The notes below the pieces were generated by a model, which made no database searches, was not told the origin of the DNA, and saw nothing but the letters and a program-made list of their open reading frames with translations. From the NCBI GenBank assembly GCA_016183775.1, contig JACPDY010000066.1, positions 1 to 50,193 on the forward strand: 50,193 bases of DNA, written 5' to 3'. Below, piece after piece: positions 44,403-50,193 of the stretch (the stretch's first letter is position 1; every line of letters starts with the position of its first letter). A program made the position numbers and the translations under genes. Origin of the DNA: Bacteroidota bacterium. GTDB taxonomy: Bacteria; Bacteroidota; Bacteroidia; JABDFU01.

Positions 44403-45473
44403 TTAATTATGCCTTTTAGCTTTCACATCAATATTAATATTTCCACCTGCCGGAACCACTCCTGAAATATTCATGTGTTTAATATAAGGCATGGCACCCA
44501 TCCCCGTATTGTCGACCCATGGGAAAGCCCCTGCATATAAACCGATCTCACCTCCACTGGCCGATGCTGTTAATGCAGGAGAGCCGCTTTGAAGTTTGAA
44601 ATCCCAGTCCAGGGTTAAGTTTGTAGTAGCAGTAAGTGTTACGCTGGTTTCAAAGTTGAACATCGGATCCTGATCCTGAATATTTCCTGATCCGGTATTA
44701 TTGGTTGTAGGAAGAGCTTCACCGCTCCCGGTGATCCCAAAAATGCTATAGGTAAGGTTGTTATTCATATTGTTGAGTGTAACATTGGCGGAAACAGTAA
44801 GTGCCGTTCCTACTAAAATGTTGTTCGCAATTGTTGCCTGGGTAATATTGCTGTAAAAAACATTGCCCCCTCTGTAGAAAAGATTGTTTGCTATCAGCAC
44901 ATTCGATTTATCGCTGTTTGTTATATATGACTGATCGAAAATGTTATTTGAGATAACTGTTGAGCTGTGGTCTTCAATATTAAGCCAGCCGGTGATAACG
45001 TTATTGTTGATAGTCCAATTGTTTCCGGTAACATCAAGGTATGAAATATCACATCTTGAAATAACAACATTATTATTTTTTCCAGCGGGGGCTCCTCCCC
45101 AGTTTGGGCCAACATAAACTCCATAAATTTCAAATCCAATCAATTTTGTGCCCCTGCCGGTCTGGTTGTTTCCGGTAGTATCAAGATATACATAGTTAAG
45201 CTTGGTTGACAAAGGATTTTCCTTTGTAGGTTTATATCCCGCACCGATAAATGTGAGGTTTATTTTATTTACCGTGAAATTCGGATATTGTGTGGCCGAA
45301 CCATGAATATATATTGTGTCACCTGCAGCTGAAGCGGTAATTGCCGCTGCGACTGTTGTATATTGCGCCGGAGTTGCGGCATCCTGGCTTACTGTTCTTA
45401 CTTTCGCCCAGGAATAAGTGAAAAATAGGGCAGATAGCGCTAATGTAAAAATCGACTTTTTCATTTTTTTCAT
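44403..45473 (-). CDS. Secreted protein with a probable right-handed beta-helix
   Basis: 356 residues with a signal peptide (MKKMKKSIFTLALSALFFTYSWA). The body has many short N-rich turns (NNVVISRCDIS, NNWTINNNVITG, NVLIANNLFYRG, TIANNILVG) spaced as in parallel beta-helix proteins of the pectate-lyase/DUF1565 kind. No T9SS domain is seen at the C-terminus (it ends DVKAKRHN), so it may be periplasmic. No catalytic motif is clear, and no substrate is assigned. Confidence 0.75.
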   Translation of the reverse strand: MKKMKKSIFTLALSALFFTYSWAKVRTVSQDAATPAQYTTVAAAITASAAGDTIYIHGSATQYPNFTVNKINLTFIGAGYKPTKENPLSTKLNYVYLDTTGNNQTGRGTKLIGFEIYGVYVGPNWGGAPAGKNNNVVISRCDISYLDVTGNNWTINNNVITGWLNIEDHSSTVISNNIFDQSYITNSDKSNVLIANNLFYRGGNVFYSNITQATIANNILVGTALTVSANVTLNNMNNNLTYSIFGITGSGEALPTTNNTGSGNIQDQDPMFNFETSVTLTATTNLTLDWDFKLQSGSPALTASASGGEIGLYAGAFPWVDNTGMGAMPYIKHMNISGVVPAGGNINIDVKAKRHN

Positions 45474-45708
45474 TTTTATAATTGTTAATTTTTTCGTTTT
45501 CAGCAGCCATTAATAACGGCATGCACAATCGTTGTTTTCCTAAATTATAGTTTCAAAACAAGTTCTTAGTATAAAAGGCAGCTAATATACTTCAAAAATC
45601 AAATAATAGCATAAATATTATGTGGAAAAATAGTAAACAAAGCCAAAATAAAGTAATTGAAAAGAGGTCAGCCATATTCATATTTAAATGTGTTAATGCC
45701 AGTCAATT

Positions 45709-48700
45709 ATGAGAAATTACCAGGAAGATTTGAATAACCTTTTGTACTTTAGAGCCACTATTGCAGCATATATTATGAAAGCAATTTTCTGCATTCACTC
45801 TTTACTTCACAGGCTTCAAAAATTCTTTGGGAATACGAAGATGCCGGAATTTGGCAACCTGGGTAGCAAGCGGACAATTGTTTCCGGATTTCTGTTTCGC
45901 TGTTCACTCTTTCTGAGTTTATTTATTTTTTCGGCGTATGGTCAAACCGGGAATTACTATATCAGCAATTTTTCTCCTTCAGATTATGGCGCTACCGATC
46001 AAAATTGGTGTAGTGTTCAGGATGAATATGGCAGAATATACATTGCCAACAATTTTGCAGTATTGTTAAATGATGGCGGAAAGGAGTGGATAACGGTAAA
46101 GCTGAGAAATCAAAGCCGTTGTATCTCATTGGATAAAGACAAGAACAATAGAATATTTGTAGGGGGTGAAAACGAATTTGGTTATTTAACAACCTTGCCA
46201 AACGGGCAGATCGTATACCAATCTCTTTCTAAAGAACTACCATTGATGGATCAGGAATTTGGTTATGTATGGGCCACACGGTGTATAAATGATGAAGTAT
46301 TCTTTGGCTCCAACGCAAAACTGTTTTGGTATAAAAATGGGAAGGTCCGTTCGTTCTCTCCCGATTCGGAAGGGTTTCATACATTTTTCACAGTTGGAGA
46401 CCATTTGTTTATACGCGAAAAGGGAGTGGGATTTAAGGTTTTCGTAGATGGTAAGCTTAAAATGGTGGAGAACACTGAAAATTTTGCCGATCAACGCGTT
46501 GATTTTATTATGCCATATAAAAGGCAAACTTTTTGGGTCGGAACACGGAATGACGGGATGCACCTTTTGGTATATGATCTGGAGTTTCCATGGAAATCTG
46601 TTTTTTCAAAAATAAGAACTGCAGTTGATGATTGGCTGGCAAAAAATGACTTGTATTGCGGCGCAAAAATAAATGAACAAACATATGCACTGGGCAGTTT
46701 GAAGGGAGGTGTGTTGCTGGTGGATAAAAATTTCAAAACATATAAAAGCATTTCTGATAAAGACGGGTTGTTAGACAATAGCGTAAAAAATATTTTTGTT
46801 GATTGGAATGAGAACATTTGGCTTTCGTTGAACTTCGGAATGTCGTTCATTGAATTTAATACTCCTATAACACATTGGACGAAGAATAACGGCATAAAAG
46901 GAGTTATAGAATCATCTGCAAAATTTGAAGGGCACTTGTATATAGCAACCGACAAAGGGTTGCAGGTGTTGAATAAAGAACAAAACAGATTTACAGATAC
47001 CGAAATTGGTGATCGGTCAATTGCCCTTTTGGTTAAAAACAAAAGTTTACTTGTGGGAACAGCTAATGGTTTATACAGCCTGGCCAGAGGTAAAGTTGAA
47101 CGGTTGTTTGATCTTACTGTTTACAGTATTTTATCCGACCCCAGCGATACCACTATTTTGTATTTGGGGACTGACAAAGGAATGACAATAGTAAGATATT
47201 CTAAAGGTGGGATTACAAAAGTAAAAAGCTTCGATGAATGGGGAGATGTGAGGTCGGCTGCTAAAAACAAAGAGGGCCTTATTGGGTTTGGCACTTCAAG
47301 CAATGGAGTATTTGTTCTGAATGTAAATAAAAGTTATAGCTATCAGCACCTGACCGAAAAAGAGGGATTACCTTCTTTGATCGAAAATTACATATTTAGC
47401 TATGAAGGAGAGCTTTTGGTCGGAACAGAAAAAGGTCTGTATAAAATAATAAATAGCACAACAGTGCCGCAGTGTTTGAAGATCAATAGCCTTGCTTCAT
47501 TGCAATTGGAAAATTTAACAATTACAAATGCAAAACAAATAGACAATGAAATATGGTTTCATGGCAAAATGCTTGCGGATAACCAGACACAGACCGATGT
47601 GTTGAGGTCTGTTAAGTTTGATGCAAATGGTGTTACGGAGAAACATCGCATGTTGCGCCGGATCAAAGGGGTTAATGCAAGAAATTTTTTAAATGATTCA
47701 AGTCGGGTTTATATCTCTACAAATGTCGGGCTTTATTGTTATGATAACGGGTCGTCTCCGAAGCAAAATCCTTTTCACACATTTATTTCAAAACTTGAGT
47801 TTAAAGATGACACAATATCTGTTTTGAATAATCTGTCAGGCAGCGGTACATATCCTGATCTGGAAATACCCTATCGTTCAAATGAGATCATGGTGGTGCC
47901 GGCCGCGGCCGACTATTACGATAAGAATGAATTGAAATTTGCCTACTACCTGGAAGGTAAAGAAGAAAAGTATGGCAATTGGACAAAGACCTCTGGCATA
48001 ACATATAACAATTTGCGGGAAGGCAGTTATGTATTTCACCTTAAGGCGCGTAATGTGATGGGGCAAGAAGGGAATCCCGTTACTGTTACGTTTACCATTT
48101 TGCCTCCATGGTATCGCACAATGTGGGCATATGTGCTTTATGGAATTCTTACAGCCTCCCTGATCTGGCTGATCGTGAAGCTAAATATTAAAAGACTAAA
48201 GGAGCAGAATATAAGACTTGAAAAGGTCATTACCGAACGAACCAAAACAATAGCGCACCAGAAGGAAGAGATCGAACACAAGAACCAGGAGATCACCGAT
48301 AGTATAAACTATGCCAAACGAATACAGGATGCGATACTCCCATCGGTCAGGGAAATTAAAAAAACATGGAATGATCTTTTTGTATTCTTTCAGCCAAAGG
48401 CAATTGTGTCCGGGGATTTTTACTGGTATCACAAGATCAGTGACGATGAATTTTTGCTGGGCGCTGCCGATTGTACAGGACATGGCGTTCCGGGCGGGTT
48501 CATGAGCATGATATGCTCGGATAAATTAAATGAGGCCGCAAATATTTCCCAGGTGCCTTCAGAAATTTTACATTATGCCAACAATGAAATAAAAATTGCC
48601 CTGAAGCAAAGTGAGGATGAAAATACCACAAAGGACGGGATGGAAATTGCATTGTTGCGTATCAATACAAAAACACGCAGGGTTTGGTATACCGGGGCGT

Positions 48701-49044
48701 ACCGTTCCCTGTGGATCGTTAAAAAGGGAAGTAATGACCTGGAAGAGATAAAGCCTACAAAGGCCAGCGTAGCAAGCAATACAGTGCACGACTTTAAGTA
48801 CAAATTACACGAAATGCAATTATCCGAAGGAGATAGATTATATATGACCAGTGACGGATACCCCGATCAGTTCGGTGGGCCGCAAGGAAAAAAATATATG
48901 ACGGCCAATTTCAAAAAATTCATCCTTTCCATAAAGGATATGCCGATTCAAAAGCAACTTGCTCTTGTGGAGGGTAACATCAATGGCTGGATGAAAGGAT
49001 TTGAACAGGTGGATGATCTGCTGGTGATAGGAATAAAATTATGA
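45709..49044 (+). CDS. Membrane sensor: beta-propeller + Y_Y_Y domain + SpoIIE-type PP2C phosphatase
   Basis: 1111 residues from the ATG at 45709; a later start at 45841 (MPEFGNL) would put the signal anchor GFLFRCSLFLSLFIFSAYG nearer the N-terminus. Residues about 80-690 are propeller-type repeats (VGGENEFG, VGTRNDGMHLL, VGTANGLYSL, LGTDKGMTIV, VGTEKGLYKI) of the two-component-regulator propeller kind. The Y_Y_Y domain (about 720-798) and one membrane helix (about 805-825) come next, then a coiled coil (LKEQNIRLEKV...EIEHKNQEI), and then the SpoIIE/PP2C domain with AIVSGDFYW, GAADCTGHGVPGGFMSM and YMTSDGYPDQFGG. It should dephosphorylate a serine/threonine on a partner, probably an anti-sigma antagonist, in response to an extracytoplasmic signal. 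The upstream gap of 235 bases (45474-45708) is AT-rich with nothing recognised. Confidence 0.9.
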   Translation: MRNYQEDLNNLLYFRATIAAYIMKAIFCIHSLLHRLQKFFGNTKMPEFGNLGSKRTIVSGFLFRCSLFLSLFIFSAYGQTGNYYISNFSPSDYGATDQNWCSVQDEYGRIYIANNFAVLLNDGGKEWITVKLRNQSRCISLDKDKNNRIFVGGENEFGYLTTLPNGQIVYQSLSKELPLMDQEFGYVWATRCINDEVFFGSNAKLFWYKNGKVRSFSPDSEGFHTFFTVGDHLFIREKGVGFKVFVDGKLKMVENTENFADQRVDFIMPYKRQTFWVGTRNDGMHLLVYDLEFPWKSVFSKIRTAVDDWLAKNDLYCGAKINEQTYALGSLKGGVLLVDKNFKTYKSISDKDGLLDNSVKNIFVDWNENIWLSLNFGMSFIEFNTPITHWTKNNGIKGVIESSAKFEGHLYIATDKGLQVLNKEQNRFTDTEIGDRSIALLVKNKSLLVGTANGLYSLARGKVERLFDLTVYSILSDPSDTTILYLGTDKGMTIVRYSKGGITKVKSFDEWGDVRSAAKNKEGLIGFGTSSNGVFVLNVNKSYSYQHLTEKEGLPSLIENYIFSYEGELLVGTEKGLYKIINSTTVPQCLKINSLASLQLENLTITNAKQIDNEIWFHGKMLADNQTQTDVLRSVKFDANGVTEKHRMLRRIKGVNARNFLNDSSRVYISTNVGLYCYDNGSSPKQNPFHTFISKLEFKDDTISVLNNLSGSGTYPDLEIPYRSNEIMVVPAAADYYDKNELKFAYYLEGKEEKYGNWTKTSGITYNNLREGSYVFHLKARNVMGQEGNPVTVTFTILPPWYRTMWAYVLYGILTASLIWLIVKLNIKRLKEQNIRLEKVITERTKTIAHQKEEIEHKNQEITDSINYAKRIQDAILPSVREIKKTWNDLFVFFQPKAIVSGDFYWYHKISDDEFLLGAADCTGHGVPGGFMSMICSDKLNEAANISQVPSEILHYANNEIKIALKQSEDENTTKDGMEIALLRINTKTRRVWYTGAYRSLWIVKKGSNDLEEIKPTKASVASNTVHDFKYKLHEMQLSEGDRLYMTSDGYPDQFGGPQGKKYMTANFKKFILSIKDMPIQKQLALVEGNINGWMKGFEQVDDLLVIGIKL

Positions 49045-49079
49045 GGCCTCCCTTAAATTAAAAACACCTTATAGCATCA

Positions 49080-49841
49080 TTAATGCCCGAAAAGCGAGAA
49101 TTTATGCTTTCTTCCACAGCTTGATGATACAATATACCCAAGGTCAAAATCAAGGCTAAGGTGAATACCAACAGTAGCGGTATTGGTAGGTTTATATGAT
49201 TGAGCTGTTGCTGTTGCTCCGTCAGCCAAGGGATAATAACTTTTCCCTTTTCCTCCGAGGTCGCTAACTATATCAGTTAATCCATAAGTGAAACGAACCC
49301 CCAGAGAAAGCATCAATCCTCCATCCCCCATGAGGTTTGTACCCCAGCCAAATACAATAGCGGTATTTGACGGGTTAAGATTGTCTTTAATATCTTTTAC
49401 ATCATAATCAAGTTTGGGATATTTTTCATTTGCATATGATCCATTAGCGCCAATCAACTGTCCAAATAATATTCCTCCTTCAATATATTTGAAGTTCCAC
49501 TCAGCTCTGAACAGTATAGGGAACTCCAGATAGGTAAGAGTGGTAGAACTTGTCCAGGGTAAGCTGTCAACGGCACTTTTAAGCTTCTGACTATATATGG
49601 AATACAATCCTTCTACATTTATTGATCCCCAGTCATTGAAGTGAAACCCGATCATTGCACCACCGCTTCCACCTATAGCGAAATTGTGCTTTAAGCCCTT
49701 GTCTTTATATTCATTTGAGTTGATCAGAAAGGGTCCGGTAACAGTGCCCCTGGCACCAATGGTAAACCACTTGTCACTATTGCCTGCAAATACATGAATT
49801 GAAAAAAATAAAAAAAAGATCAGGGATAGAGTTGATTTCAT
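49080..49841 (-). CDS. Outer-membrane beta-barrel protein
   Basis: 253 residues with a signal peptide (MKSTLSLIFFLFFSIHVFAG). Alternating amphipathic strands end in aromatic residues (GGAMIGFHFNDWGSINVEGLYSIY, TLTYLEFPILFRAEWNFKYIEGG, GLMLSLGVRFTYGLTDI), typical of Bacteroidota OmpA/PorT-like barrels. The C-terminal SSCGRKHKFSLFGH lies beyond the last strand and is unusual. The function is unknown; a T9SS role (PorT-like) is only a possibility. Confidence 0.75.
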   Translation of the reverse strand: MKSTLSLIFFLFFSIHVFAGNSDKWFTIGARGTVTGPFLINSNEYKDKGLKHNFAIGGSGGAMIGFHFNDWGSINVEGLYSIYSQKLKSAVDSLPWTSSTTLTYLEFPILFRAEWNFKYIEGGILFGQLIGANGSYANEKYPKLDYDVKDIKDNLNPSNTAIVFGWGTNLMGDGGLMLSLGVRFTYGLTDIVSDLGGKGKSYYPLADGATATAQSYKPTNTATVGIHLSLDFDLGYIVSSSCGRKHKFSLFGH

Positions 49842-50193
49842 GGGTAAAAATTTTTTGATGAAGAGTTTGGTTTATAAAAAGCAAGACCAATATACTTGAA
49901 AATAATAATAATACCAAAGAGAAATACTATACAGATCTGCACAACAAATTTCCATTTTTGTCGCATCCAAAGGAGAAGGAGGCTTGGATGGAAAATCTGT
50001 CGTATACCCGATCCGGACGTATTTATAAGGGGACTGAAATTTGATATTTTATTTAACGTGAGCTATGGATTAAATTGACAACAAACGGTTGATAATAAAA
50101 AAGTTAAGATTAAAAAGATAAGGACTTGAGGTGAAAATTAGAGGAAAAAAATAAACCTCTACAACCCCAAGTCCTATGTTACTTACCGACACA
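49842..50193. other. Right-edge intergenic stretch with one long inverted repeat
   Basis: AT-rich, with no supported gene. It holds the inverted repeat 50121-50175. On the minus strand a stop (TAA) would lie just right of it, so an unseen leftward gene may end near 50180. Confidence 0.45.
50121..50175. repeat. Imperfect inverted repeat, terminator or insertion-sequence end
   Basis: AGGACTTGAGGT (50121-50132) pairs with ACCCCAAGTCCT (50164-50175) with one mismatch, and AGAGG pairs with CCTCT inside, around an A/T-rich loop. A run of T follows on the minus strand, which would suit a leftward terminator. Confidence 0.55.

Noticed and set aside
49896-50078. Open frame of 60 codons on the plus strand near the right edge
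   Set aside because: Poor start context, no family resemblance and AT-rich low-complexity content.

Overview
The window is a stretch of a Bacteroidota chromosome, most likely an uncultured environmental member. Several things point there. Three large secreted proteins end in type IX secretion (T9SS) sorting domains. There is a futalosine-pathway menaquinone enzyme (MqnC), a DUF2480 protein, a beta-propeller sensor fused to a SpoIIE phosphatase, and promoter sequences that fit the Bacteroidota TTG / TAnnTTTG pattern. No rRNA, tRNA, CRISPR array or prophage was seen.

Layout. 1-650: the last codons of an IS200/IS605-type transposase, its right-end hairpin, and a second lone copy of that hairpin. 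612-9131, minus strand: a split transketolase, a small orphan protein of a nucleotidyltransferase-partner type, a GT2 glycosyltransferase, a membrane glycosyltransferase, a double-ATPase peptide ABC protein, a lipoprotein and pdxA. 9280-11508: mqnC and a class II Fic protein with its own HTH and a palindromic promoter. 11899-17901, minus: a surface or cell-envelope group (LamG/PKD T9SS protein, SAM methyltransferase, GT39-like membrane protein, FkbM methyltransferase).

18020-26112, plus: a suf iron-sulfur assembly operon in the order sufA, (small protein + nucleotidyltransferase), sufB, (four-helix-bundle protein), sufC, sufD, sufS, sufE, sufT, DUF2480. It begins with a good Bacteroidota promoter followed at once by a perfect 8-1-8 palindrome that contains a Fur/PerR-type 7-1-7 box. 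Two accessory gene cassettes interrupt it, and nearly every other junction holds a different hairpin repeat.

26157-35658: an amidophosphoribosyltransferase-like protein, a kynurenine-branch operon (3-hydroxyanthranilate dioxygenase and ACMS decarboxylase, with a TMTC-like membrane/TPR protein between them), dprA, gltX and an rRNA-methyltransferase-like gene. 36021-49841: a 1722-residue protein with 14 SprB-type repeats and a gliding-type C-terminal domain, a 1010-residue PKD protein with four copies of an N-terminal repeat I do not recognise, a secreted beta-helix protein, a propeller/SpoIIE phosphatase sensor and an outer-membrane beta-barrel.

The most unusual feature is the population of short word-like repeats, at least eight families, most able to form hairpins. 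They lie between genes, supply the final codons of several genes (transketolase, GT2, four-helix-bundle protein, probably sufC), and sit in frame inside three housekeeping genes (sufS, gltX and twice in the rRNA-methyltransferase-like gene). This resembles in principle the protein-inserted palindromes of Rickettsia. A link to the IS200-like/REP transposase family is possible but is inference.
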